From NCBI GenBank assembly GCA_016717145.1, contig JADKGD010000026.1, forward strand, positions 1-19,613: 19,613 nt of DNA, in the 5' to 3' direction. Made by a program: the position numbers and the translations under genes. The notes beneath the pieces were generated by a model that was given only the letters and a program-made list of their open reading frames with translations, was not told the DNA's origin and did not search any database. The DNA comes from Saprospiraceae bacterium (GTDB lineage: Bacteria; Bacteroidota; Bacteroidia; Chitinophagales; Saprospiraceae). How positions within the stretch are numbered: position 1 is the first letter of the stretch; each line of letters begins with the position of its first letter. Positions 1 through 10,226 of the stretch are shown here, in pieces.

Positions 1-1
1 G

Positions 2-771
2 CAGAGAGTCTTAGAGCGATACATCTTACACCAGAAATTTTTACCCGGCACACCTGACGTGCGCCATATATCTTTCAATGATGAAACCCAACTAAGCAGA
101 ATTACAGAGCGAACTGCCTGTATCATCCTCGAACCTGTACAGGCCGAAGGTGGCATCATCTCACCCAAAGATGACTACCTTAAAAAGGTAAGAGAACGAT
201 GTAATGAGACAGGGACACTAATGATATTAGATGAGATTCAGACGGGATTTGGCCCGTACAGGATATATTTTGCCCATCAAAAGTATGACGTAATACCTGA
301 TATCCTATTGATAGCCAAGGCCATGGGTGGTGGCATGCCTATAGGTGGCCTGGTAGCAAAAAAGGAAGTCATGATGACATTGGCCAGAAATCCTATGCTC
401 GGCCACATCACCACATTCGGCGGTCATCCGGTATGTGTTGCTGCAGCATTAGCCACGCTGAAAGTATTAAACAGGGAAGATTATATATGTAAAGTATCAG
501 CAAAAGAAGCTTTAATACACAAATTGTTGATTCACCCATTAATCAAAGAAGTGAGATCATCCGGTCTTATGATAGGCGTAGAACTTTGTGAAACAAAATA
601 CCTGACGCCACTGATAGATCGGGTTATAGCCAATGGGGTATTGATAGATTATTTTTATTTAACAGTGCTTCTTTCAGGATAGCGCCACCGCTTGTTATTA
701 GTGAAGATGAAATTAGTTTGGGAGTTTCTGTTATTTTAAAAGCTTTGGATGATATTAAACAAAAGGATTAC
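2..771 (+). CDS. Class III PLP-dependent aminotransferase, 5'-truncated by window edge and frameshifted
   Basis: This is the C-terminal two thirds of a class III (acetylornithine/ornithine-type) aminotransferase. It transfers an amino group using pyridoxal phosphate in the cytoplasm. The frame is already open at base 2, so the gene begins upstream; the GTG at 59 is internal. Visible family motifs are EPVQAEGG, LDEIQTGFG (cofactor-binding Asp), IAKAMGGGMPIGG with the Schiff-base lysine, and HITTFGGHPVC. The frame closes at 682 only because one T is missing in the T-run near 652-656; the next frame continues with the expected end, FRIAPPLVISEDEI and a final helix to about 770. A second, compensated pair of indels at 253-271 turns the conserved GFGRTGYIF into GFGPYRIYF. 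The true stop is uncertain, because the restored frame runs straight into the next gene. Substrate cannot be assigned; the downstream methyltransferase hints at amino-acid or polyamine metabolism. Confidence 0.85.
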
Positions 772-1443
772 ATGGAAACAATCACGTTGAAATCTTTATT
801 AAGCTATATTACAGAGATGCATATCGAAACTATTTCATCTATTATAATGAAGCGCTTCATGTCCGTTAAAAATGGGCAGTATCAGCTGTGTACTGCCAAT
901 GCAATCTATAGTTATGGCGACAAATATGGAAATTTTAGTGGGGACTTTCGATCAGATCGACCTTGATCAGTACGGTCATTCAAAATGTTCTGCTCCTCGG
1001 TTTTGGCCTGGGTAGTATACCATATATACTCGAAAAAATTCGGCAAATTATATTCTTTACCGGCATTGAAATTGACGAAACCATTATTTATCTGGCTTCA
1101 AAATATGTGTTGGATGAATTAAGGCTGATATTCAACTGATTCAGGCAAACGCTGATAATTTTATTATGCAGGCCAGTTCAAGATACGATATGATTTGTAT
1201 TGATGTTTTTGTGGATGATAGGATACCGGATGTGTTTCGATATTGATTTTATACGATGCCCAGGACAATCTTGCACCAAATGGATTTATTATCTTTAACC
1301 ATCTTGCATATAATAAAAGTGATAAGAAGGCAGCTGATGACTATTATACCAATGTATTTGAAAAGGTATTTCCTAATGGAGCAAGCCTGAAAATAAAAGG
1401 CAATTGTATGATGATCAGTGACAAATCAATACTCAGGAAATAA
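772..1443 (+). pseudogene. Spermidine-synthase-like SAM-dependent methyltransferase, three frameshifts
   Basis: A Rossmann-fold protein of the spermidine synthase/class I methyltransferase type, spread over four consecutive frames. ATG 772 opens the first piece (to about 938). The second piece (939-1139) carries the SAM-binding glycine loop LLLGFGLGS and the acidic strand end GIEIDE. The third (1124-1246) carries YDMICIDVFVDD, the strand-4 acidic motif. The fourth (1243-1443) carries LAPNGFIIFNHL and the C-terminus. Reconstructed length is about 223 residues, close to other spermidine-synthase-like methyltransferases. All key motifs survive, so the breaks look like sequence errors or very recent decay. 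It abuts the aminotransferase and is probably co-transcribed with it. Whether it makes a polyamine or is only a methyltransferase cannot be decided. Confidence 0.72.
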
Positions 1444-1454
1444 TTCGGGTTTAA

Positions 1455-1621
1455 GCTAGTGCTCTGTCCAGATAATAAGTTAAATTATAATGGGAGTTAT
1501 TTTTTTGAAGATCAAGGCAAAAAACGCAGCCATAGCCGTAGCTACGGCGAGTATTTTTAACGCAGATATTCGAAAAAAGAACCACATTTAATTAAGTTCT
1601 TTATCTTGACAGAGCACTAGC
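1455..1621. repeat. MITE-like 167-bp inverted-repeat element
   Basis: The ends are perfect 14-bp inverted repeats, gctagtgctctgtc at 1455-1468 and its complement at 1608-1621. They extend imperfectly to about 33 bp each. The interior is also symmetrical: a T-rich/GAAGAT block at 1500-1512 faces its near complement at about 1566-1577, and the centre is the perfect palindrome gccgtagctacggc (1535-1548). The whole element can fold into one long hairpin. It has no open reading frame. I saw no clear target-site duplication. It resembles a non-autonomous mobile element or a large REP-type repeat; its partner transposase is not in this window. Confidence 0.7.
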
Positions 1622-1821
1622 CTCAAGTCAAAAATAGCATTTTGGCTATAAAATAATTAAAATTTTCCTCCGCAATGATCTTGGATAAGTCGATGTAATA
1701 CACGCATTGGTCTGTATCTTTTGAAACTATGAAACTAAAATAACTTATTTTTCGTCAATTTGGTGTTGTTAAAGCAACATAAGTATATTAAAATTTAATA
1801 CAACATACATAAAGTTTAATT

Positions 1822-2177
1822 ATGACAAATAGTGTAAAAAACAAACCATTCGAAAGAGAAAGCCATTTTAATACCATCAGAGAAAACAGAAAATTAAGGC
1901 TTATTGAACCTGATTACAATGTGGGTCTCAGAAATTTCAGGTACGCTGAAAATACAAACCAAAAAAATAAACCCACACCAATTGAAGCATTTGTCAGGGT
2001 TTTTCCTTGGGTCATTGCTGGCTTGACCGTGGTGTTGGCTATTTTGTTATAGTAGCAAATCGAAGGAACGAAAGTTTTGAGAGACGAACTACAAGCCAGC
2101 CTAATAATAGCGTGAAGAGTGATTTAGAAGGCGAACATTTGAAGGACTACATTCTGGACTTCCTAACCAATAGATAA
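1822..2177 (+). CDS. Small single-pass membrane protein, probably about 118 residues after a frameshift
   Basis: Function not recognised. ATG 1822 opens a 76-residue frame with a charged N-terminal part (many Arg, Lys, Asn and Glu) and one hydrophobic helix near its end (WVIAGLTVVLAILL), closing at 2052. If one T is missing from the TTTT run at about 2042-2045, the helix reads on as AIFVIVANRRNESFERR and continues through a polar tail ending LKDYILDFLTNR at 2177. I prefer the longer form because the resulting tail is protein-like and the same error type recurs across the window. The N-terminus would be cytoplasmic or periplasmic depending on topology, which I cannot settle. It stands alone between the repeat element and the secreted-protein block. 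Confidence 0.6.
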
Positions 2178-2475
2178 ATTTAGATTTAAGAAAAACATTA
2201 ATATTTCAAAACAAGAAGTCTGACCCTATCCAAATTAAGGTATGCTTCACACAATTAAATAGTTATATATGTATATATTTCATATGTTAATGATGTAAAT
2301 AAAATGTTAATATTGATAAATTTGATGTATATTTGTTACGAAATTCACGATTACCTGAAAACTATACTTTTGCTTTTGTAGTGCACGATAAAAGCCAGCA
2401 TTTATTTGGATGATCATGAAAGGACTTTTAAAATAGCTTTTATTTAATTATCTTTTAATCCAAAAATTTATTATC
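2178..2475. other. Gene-free AT-rich spacer
   Basis: No protein-like frame on either strand. It is very AT-rich and contains one TAnnTTTG-type box (2328-2335). It probably holds the promoter of the secreted-protein genes that start at 2476. Confidence 0.5.
2328..2335 (+). promoter_or_regulatory. Possible Bacteroidota -7 box (TATATTTG)
   Basis: TATATTTG matches the Bacteroidota sigma-A -7 consensus TAnnTTTG and lies about 140 bp before ATG 2476. I do not find a well-spaced -33 TTTG partner, so the call is weak. Confidence 0.25.
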
Positions 2476-3657
2476 ATGAAAACCGAAATTTTAATCTTTA
2501 AAAATGGGGGGGGCGGAATTTAATTCTGTGTATTTTTGTATGTTTGTTTACATCTTGGCAAGGTTTTTCTCAATCTTCAATTAATATAACAACTTACCCA
2601 AATGTAAATAACTTATGCTACAAAGTTAGTTTTAAGGAAGTTATAAAAATTTCCAATACTGTACATATTCAGACGCTGACATTTTCAGACAAACTAAAGT
2701 TTACTGAAAAATCTTACACTCAGGAGCACCATCAGTATTTAAAAGATTTCTTCTACCCAAATCATGATATAAAATATAAAAATTGGAATAATATCTTTCC
2801 TAAATGGTATACAGTCGCTGATCTGATCAGAACAGACGAAACGGGGGTGACTTCTTATTATGTGACAAATAGTCCTTATCTCCCTGGAGGATGGGTAGGT
2901 CATACAGCACCAAATACTAAAACTGGATATTATGGGATTGATACCAGATTAGGTACTTACAGTAGATATTATAAAGAAGATCATAATGATGCTAAGCTTT
3001 TATACTATAATGGCTCATTGAGTACATTTCAAAATTTTGGTTTCTTGTCAAAGTTTATATTTGAAGTGCCAACAGCCACATTGCTAGCTCAAATGACCCA
3101 ACAAGGTATTTATGTAGAACAAACATTATCCTATATTAAAATTTCACAGCCTAATATTAGGATTACATGGAAGCTAAATGAAAAAACAATTATTAAAGAA
3201 TTTTTAAAAAATTCATCCGTTGTTAATACCATCATTACAAAATATACACTTGATCCATATTTTCAACAATATCTAAAAAAATCAGAATTGGGGATACAAC
3301 CCTTAGTTTTTGAAAATGGCGATTGTTATGATAATTTAACAGAGTTTTTATTTTCCGACTACAGCGACGTTTGCACTACAGAAGCTGTACTTCCACAATC
3401 CGAACAGCGAAGTAATGTAAGCGAAATTAAAGTATTTCCGAACCCTGCTCAAAACGAAATTTCTATTACATATCCTATGGATGATTTAACAGGAACTATA
3501 AAAATATATTCAACTGCATTTTTGATGTCTTCAAATGTGTTGAATCCTAAATCCAGCCATTTCATTACATGACATTACTACATTTCCTAACGGGATGTAT
3601 ATCATAACTGTCCAAAAAGGTTTAAAAACTTATTCATCAAAATTTATCAAAATTTAA
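2476..3657 (+). CDS. Secreted protein of unknown function with T9SS type A sorting tail; poly-G tract in signal peptide
   Basis: Central function not recognised. ATG 2476 gives MKTEILIFKN, followed by a run of eight G (2506-2513). In the present sequence this frame stops at TAA just afterwards. With nine (or six) G it joins an open frame with the hydrophobic core LILCIFVCLFTSW and a cleavage site after GFSQ, a normal Sec signal peptide. The mature part is about 270 residues, rich in Tyr, Asn, Thr and Trp, without a motif I can name. The end is a T9SS type A tail: KVFPNPAQNEISI, then after a second frame change near 3555, FPNGMYIITVQKG and a Lys-rich end SSKFIKI with stop at 3655-3657. T9SS exports such proteins across the outer membrane and removes the tail. 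The next gene follows after 13 bp. Confidence 0.7.
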
Positions 3658-3670
3658 AACTATAAAAATA

Positions 3671-5448
3671 ATGAAAAATGTAAGTTTAATTTCAATTTTT
3701 GCCCTGATTTTTTTTCAATCTTTTGGGCAACAAATTTTGAACAACAATACCAACAATACGTTACCTTCAGTTCTTACACCTTGCCCTACTCATATTATAA
3801 CTTTTACTGAAACAGTTTCTGTGAATCCGCTAGTACCACCTATTATTGTTGTAACAGACCGAGACGGTGATGGCATACCTGACGACATAGAAAACGCTGC
3901 CTGCACTCCATCATCCGTTACTTGCGACACCGATGGTGACGGCATATTTAATGCTGACGATCTTGATAGTGATGGTGATGGCGAATCAGATGAATTTGAA
4001 ACGGCTAATGATGATGATGGAGATGGCAAGGTAATTTTGTAGATCTTGATAGTGATGGAGATGGCCTGCCGGATGCTACAGATCCAAATTATGGTTATAA
4101 TGATACTAGCCCTTCAAATTATCGGAAAGTATTTTGGGTACATGGATATGGAGGAAGCGAGTTGGCTTGGCAGCCAGTCGGTCAATATTGTGGAAATATA
4201 CAAAATAATATAGGTAAATATAAAATAAACAGCATTTATCCGGATTATAGCGCCAACCCTTCGTCACTTCAATCCGGTGCAGATAATGTGAAGGCAGATA
4301 TTAATGCTGTGATTGGAACTGCAGTCGTAAATACTGATAAAAACTTTATTATTGCACACAGCTTAGGCGGATTAATTACTAGAACTATGGGTCAACTCCC
4401 TAATGGTTCCGGTGGAGGTAAAGCTTTTAATGGCATGATTACATTTGGAACACCTCACCAAGGTGTAGCTGCTGCCAATACCTTGGTAAATAACCCTCAA
4501 ATCCTTACCAAACTGGCTGATGATGCTTGCAATAGTCTACTTATTGGACCTATTTATGAAGAAATATTATATTCTGATATGACCTTTGGGCCATGGATAT
4601 TAGCAGCAGGTGGTTTTATTGTTGATGCTATACTGGATGGTGCATGTCAAAATGCTACCGACGTAGGCATCCCAGCTGCTATTTCAGTATTGAGTACAGG
4701 TATTGAGCCATCGCTCACCACAACAGCTGCCTCGTCAATTCCGCCAATGGTAACCGATCATAGGCTGTTTTACGGTATTGAAGATGGCAATACGGATGGG
4801 ACGTTGACTCCTAGGTTTTTTGGAGCATTTTTTAATCCTCCTGGAAGCTATCCTGTTTTTGGTGCTGATGCATCTGATGCTGCCGGACTGACAAGATATG
4901 CTTCTGAATTGGGTTCATATGTTTTAGATTTTAATTTTTGGGAAGCACAATCTGTACCTTGGTATGCTTGGGTACTACCTCATATAGCCATCCGTGATGA
5001 AATCATAATATCTAAAATGCGCCATGCATTCAAGGAAGGAGTAGATTGGTTTCCAACTATTGATCCAACTTGGAAACATCTGATTGGTAGCGCAGAACTT
5101 GAAATAATAAATACCGGCGAGTGTCAGTGCGTTGTATATGACTATGCAAATCCAGTTTATTCATATGTTTTACCAAATACGTCTGGAGATTGTTCTAGTG
5201 GAGACAGTGGTGGTAATACATCATCAACGGAGTGTAGTACTATTTATTCTTCAAATTTCATTTACAAACCAAATGATGGATTTATCCTTGCAGAATCTGC
5301 CATGAATGGTCCCGGAGCCAATTATCCGGTACAAGTGATGCTAGGTTCAAATCACTTCCAAATGAGAAATGATAGTAAAACCAGGTTAGCAACTATGTTG
5401 ATTTTTGAAGAAGGTATAGGGCAAACATATTTTAAATCAATAAAGTAA
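3671..5448 (+). CDS. Secreted lipase/esterase (alpha/beta hydrolase) with N-terminal Ca-binding DxDGDG repeats; one frameshift
   Basis: A predicted exported esterase or triacylglycerol lipase of about 592 residues. Residues 1-20 are a signal peptide ending SFGQ. Residues about 63-138 hold five thrombospondin type 3-like calcium repeats (DRDGDGIPDD, DTDGDGIFNADD, DSDGDG and so on). The hydrolase domain follows: HGYGG near residue 158 is the oxyanion loop, AHSLGG (Ser codon 4360-4362, about residue 231) is the nucleophile elbow, and FGTPHQG is the usual lipase strand end. SNHFQMRNDS near residue 562 probably supplies the catalytic His; the catalytic Asp is not assigned. One missing base at about 4028-4036, where GDGK continues as NFVDLDSDGDG in the next frame, splits the gene. 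No T9SS tail is visible, unlike its neighbours. The stop overlaps the next start. Confidence 0.8.
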
Positions 5449-6692
5449 TGAAATATATAATGTTTACTGTTTTATTGAGCATAATAATGATTTTTAATTG
5501 TACTGATCCTTTATTAATTGAAGACCCGGTTATCCCTGGCCCATCGAAAGATACCACATTCCAAACAATTTGGAAAACAAGAATTGATACAACAAAAAGT
5601 AGTGGCCAATAGATATGTAATAAATTATGGTGAAGTTTATATTACAGAGGAGATGGTTTGGATAAAGGAGTAAACCTTTACGCATATAACATCTTTAGTG
5701 GTAAAAGAGAATGGGAATGGCATCATAATGGAAAAGTCAATAAATCTATTCATAGCATGTGGCTCAAAGGTAATATACTAGTAATGGATATCGGTCCTGG
5801 TATTATAGCACTTAATTTGGATACGAAAGCAGTTTTGTGGGAAGTATTACATGAAGAAAGTGGGCACACCTATGGTACGCCATTTTCTTTACAAGGTAAT
5901 TTTGCATATAAATATTTGCAAAAGGGTGATTTTAATTACCCTTCTTCCAGTATTTATGTTAGATATGACATTTTGACAGGAAAAGAAGAGACAATTTTTA
6001 CAGTTTTTAGAGATAGTATCTGGAGTCCTCAATTATCTGGCTTGGCATTATATAAAGATATTAATTCAGATGATACTTTAGCTGTCGTAGTAGTAGGATG
6101 GGGTAATATTAATAAACCACCCCAAGACTCACCAACTGATTTAAGGCTCTATAATTTAAAAACTAAGAAATTGGTTTGGGAAATTAAGAAATTCTGCAAA
6201 ATAGGTACTGGATTGAATTATAAACCTGTTATCTATGGTAACGATGTCATAATTCAGGTGACTGGAGCATATATAGCTTCAATATTCTTACAGGTAAAAT
6301 CAATTGGAGGACAGAGTTTCCTAAATTAGGCAATTTCGGATCATTTAACAACTACCAGAGCTTGCTTGCGGATAATAGAATCTATGTCAATCCTGACGTA
6401 TATGACATAATGTGTCTTGATGCAGGTACAGGTCAAGTCATTTGGCACAACACGACTGATGCGCCCAACTGTACACAAATATGATATATAACGATGGCAT
6501 GTTGATCTATACTGCCTGGGGCAATGGATCCGTGATGGTATTGGATGGACTTACCGGAAAGCTGGTACATAAGGGGCTAGCACATGACGATTCACTTTTT
6601 ATACCAATACAATCTACAATAAAGATAATAATCTTTATTTCTGTCAAAATTTTAAAGATATATATGCCTTTAAAATTCATAAGCCAAAATAG
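5448..6692 (+). pseudogene. PQQ-like beta-propeller lipoprotein, several frameshifts
   Basis: ATG 5448 shares its A with the lipase stop, so translation is probably coupled. The N-terminus MKYIMFTVLLSIIMIFNC is a lipoprotein signal with Cys at codon 5499-5501, implying an outer-membrane-type lipid anchor. The rest shows repeated propeller-blade signatures of the PQQ/YVTN kind: NIFSGKREWEWHHNG, NLDTKAVLWEVLHEESG, NLKTKKLVWEIKKF, DAGTGQVIWHNTT and LDGLTGKLVHKG. Pieces lie in changing frames with breaks near 5594-5600, 5638, 6270, 6478 and 6595. Following them gives a continuous protein of about 415 residues ending AFKIHKPK at 6692. Such propellers often act as binding or scaffold proteins at the outer membrane; a partner is not visible. 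Either decayed or mis-sequenced. Confidence 0.65.
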
Positions 6693-6704
6693 CCAATATT
6701 GATC

Positions 6705-6733
6705 TGAGGAGAAATTTAATAAATTTCTCCTCA
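6705..6733 (+). terminator. Strong hairpin, likely transcription terminator
   Basis: A perfect 13-bp inverted repeat, tgaggagaaattt (6705-6717) and its complement (6721-6733), with a 3-base loop. It starts 12 bp after the lipoprotein stop. The downstream T-tract is weak (cactttatc), so termination efficiency is uncertain, but position and stem quality support a terminator for the 2476-6692 genes. Confidence 0.7.
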
Positions 6734-6826
6734 CTTTATCATACTTATTTCACGCCAGTCATGGAATCAAATTTAGGTTCCTAATTTTACTATTTACATT
6801 CCAAAAACAATTTAAAAATAATTAAA

Positions 6827-9800
6827 ATGAAAACACATTTTATAATCTGGATTTGTATAATCCTTTTATTTTCTTCAAAATATTTACACAACCTTGCGGT
6901 GTTGGATCGCTTCCTACTTCATTGCCTGACAACCTTACTGAGCTACAAATAGCCAATAAAACAATTGCAACTTGCTTTGCGCCCATTATTCATGCAATGA
7001 CTGATAATGACGACGCAAATTCTGCAAATGGGCGAGAGATTTAATAACTTCTGCATTTTACGATGGAGACTTCAATACGGGTAATAATTGGGAAAGTTTA
7101 TCAACATATCAAACTGGTAATGCATCTACTCACCCACAACTGAATCCTGTTGTCTATCACTCTGTTGTTTGGACAGCTGCGGATTGGGTCATTACATATG
7201 CCTTCTATCACCCAAGAGATTATGCCGGAACAGGATGGGCATGTTGCCCTGATAACCATGAAAATGATTTGGAGGGGGCTATCTTGGTGGTATCTCGCAG
7301 TACTTTTATTATAAGAAGAATAGCCACTATTTCTCAGTATTCGATTATCTTTTGAATCACCTACAACTTCAGACATCTTTATTGACAATGGTACACATGC
7401 TGTAGAAGCAAATATTGGAAATGGTTGTATTTTTCTTACTTCAAATCCACCTTTTATATCACCATGCGATAATTGTAATCCTTTTTCTCTTCCACATATT
7501 ACCTATAGTCCTGGTAATACTACTTCAATCACCGCTGAAACAAGTTCAAATGGGAATCAGATGGAAGGATCTGGAACTTACGTCTTAGAAGATATTTTTG
7601 GATTATCACCCTATAGTTTGAATAGTTTAAGAAATAACCAATATGTATTTACCGGAAATAAGTTTTATCATTATGGAGCTGAAGACTGTATGGGTTTCGG
7701 TGTAGAAGTGCACCATGGGGATGGGAACAATGTGATTATAATCTTGAAGATTTACAAGAGCTAATTTCACCATTAACACTCACGGTAATTTACAATCCTT
7801 ACTTTCCTAACATCAATTTACCAGTTTGTTGGCAGCCTAGAAACATTCATGCCACTATGGTTAACGATTTTAGTGCCCGTATTAATTGGGACGCTGTGCA
7901 ATTCTAGCAATTACCTTGTAAGATAAGCAAAAAAATTATCATCTGAAATATGGTCAATCCCTGTCGCCACACCCAACTTATATTTTGATTTAGCATTGTT
8001 GCAAGACAATACAGAGTATATTGTTCAAATTAGATCATCTTGTAATGAGAATTACATATCATTTAAGTTTACTACAGCTTGTATCGTATGCCCATGTATT
8101 CCACATGATGTAAATATAACGATGACTCAAACCTTAAATCAGTCTATGATTTCCGGAAACCTGATTGTAGCATCGGGAGTTGTATTAACTATAAATCAGG
8201 ATATGATATTCAATAATAACTCATACCTGATAGTTCAGAGTGGAAGTAAGTTGATTGTTGATGGTGCAAAATTAACTTCTTGTAACCCTTTGGCAAAGTG
8301 GAACGGTATAAAAGTTGCAGGCAATTTATTGGGTCTTACAACATCTGCAAGCGTGGAAATGATCAATGGTGCGACCATCGAAAATGCACGAATCGGAATA
8401 GATGCCGTAGACAATTTAAATCTATTTGGAAATAACATTACTTATGGTGGAGGAAAGATCAAACTTACACTAAGTTCAATTAAAAATAGTGATATAGGTA
8501 TATCAATGGGCCCATATGGTTGGGGAGCAATCACAGGACTAGGTTCTTCTGATGACGAAAGTGAGATCCTCAGGTCGTCCTTTATTAAGTGTGGTATAGG
8601 TATAAAATTAAACCGTAATATAGGTTCGCTTATATATGGAAATACATTTGATCAGAATTCTCTGGATATTGAATCAGGGACTTCAACTTTTCAAGCCCAA
8701 AGCAATATATTTGCAGGAGGCATTACTGCTGAGGCGCTATATCCAAATTTTCAAGGGGCCGAAATATCAAACAATAATCAATTTTTGACTCAGGTATTAT
8801 AACAGAGACCCAAGGAAATGCGGTTGAGTTTGGTATATATAACAATCAATTTTATGGTGGCGGTGTAATAACACTTGGGGAATTGGATTTTGCAATTCAG
8901 AAAAATGACTTTTATGATTCAAGTACTGAAGTAGCTTCCTGGTATAGTGAAGCAACTATTGATAATGTGGTCTCTTCTAATCATTTTTATAATAATGAAT
9001 ATGGCAATTCTGCCTGGGGAGATAATGATATAAAATATGATATCAATTGTTTTGAATCTACTGATGAATTGGATATAGAAGTATACAATAATGCTTCAAT
9101 AAATGGACAACAAGGAGATGACCAGAATTCTGCTGGGAACTGTTTTGAAACAAGTGCCCGTATCGGCACAGGCACAGATTCAGAATTTTTTGAATATTTT
9201 ACTAAAGATGGATTTTCCGTACCTCAAAGTTGTAAAAATCCGGGAAGCGGGAATTTTTATAAGTTACAATCCGTTGATGAAGCCAGTAACACAGATTGTG
9301 GTACTCAGGTTAATTTTATTGGCCCTATTCCGTCCAGATATAGGGATTGTACTGCATACAACACCGCAGATGTAGTCATAATGATTACTTATTTAAAAAA
9401 TGAAATTATTCGCATAAAGAATCTGGTTTCAATGAATCCATGGCTTAAAAATGGCTTATTGCAAAATACAAACGGTGTCTGGATAGTTTGATAAAAAAAC
9501 GTGCAAAATTTTTACTGAATACTGAAGGAAGCAGTGCAGCCATTATATTTTTGACATCCCAGCCTGATTTCAGATACCAGATAATGGCTTATGGCATCAT
9601 GAATAATGATGGAAATTATGCCCAAAGCAGGGCTTTTTGAGGCACTTATTCCAAATAATCAGGCAGAAACAGACTTTATTTCAGTACAAAATGTAGTTTT
9701 AGATTATTTGCAAAATGAAGTAACTTATGTATTAAATAATACCACTAAAGCAATGATAAAACAAGCAGGAGAACAAAAAAATACCATCTCAGGATATGCC

Positions 9801-10143
9801 CGCTCGCTTTATCACACTTACAGGTGAAAAAATTGAAATATTACTGCCGCATCTTAAAGATACTACCAATACAAGAATAATATTAAATGTTGACGCCGAG
9901 AATATATCCATTTATCCAAATCCAGTATTATCAGAGGAAATAAATGTGTTAATTCCATTTTACGGAGAAGATGAGCGTTATAGTATTGAAATAACTGATA
10001 TATTTGGTATGCGTATTTTAAAACAAAACATAAGTAGAAAAAATTCTGTTTTTAGTATTGAAGTTGAAGAAAAGGGAATTTTGATTGTGATCATTAAAAA
10101 AGGCAGTCAAATCATCCACAATCAAAAAATTGTCAAAATGTAA
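6827..10143 (+). pseudogene. Large multidomain T9SS cargo: unknown N-domain, fibronectin III, right-handed beta-helix, sorting tail; about nine frameshifts
   Basis: A reconstructed protein of about 1,100 residues in alternating frames. ATG 6827 gives a signal peptide (MKTHFIIWICIILLFSS, cleaved near FTQ|PCG). An N-terminal domain of unknown function (about 6900-7780) contains HPRDYAG, CCPDNHENDLEG and GTHAVEA, then YVLEDIFGLS. A fibronectin III-like domain follows at about 7840-8080 (ARINWDAV ... TEYIVQIRSSC). From about 8090 to 9300 there is a parallel beta-helix: GNLIVASGVVLTINQDMIF, LIVDGAKLTSC, WNGIKVAG, then Asn-rich turns. A helical linker (9360-9830) leads to a T9SS type A tail, ISIYPNPVLSEEINV to HNQKIVKM at 10143. 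Breaks fall near 6880, 7028, 7350, 7725, 7905, 8798, 9475, 9640 and 9822. Beta-helix cargos often bind or cleave polysaccharide, but no catalytic residues are evident. Decayed or mis-sequenced. Confidence 0.68.
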
Positions 10144-10226
10144 ATATGTATTACAGGTCACTGCATCTCTCACGATTTTAATATCCTGACGGTTGTAGTG
10201 ACTTAAAATAAGTTAAAGTCAAATTT

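Noticed and set aside
3790..4029. Antisense open frame rich in Ser and Pro
   Set aside because: It is the mirror of the DxDGDG calcium repeats on the plus strand; low-complexity composition comes from the repeated codons.
10150..10205. Possible terminator after the beta-helix gene (gtcact ... agtgac)
   Set aside because: The stem is only about six base pairs with a long loop and no T-tract.
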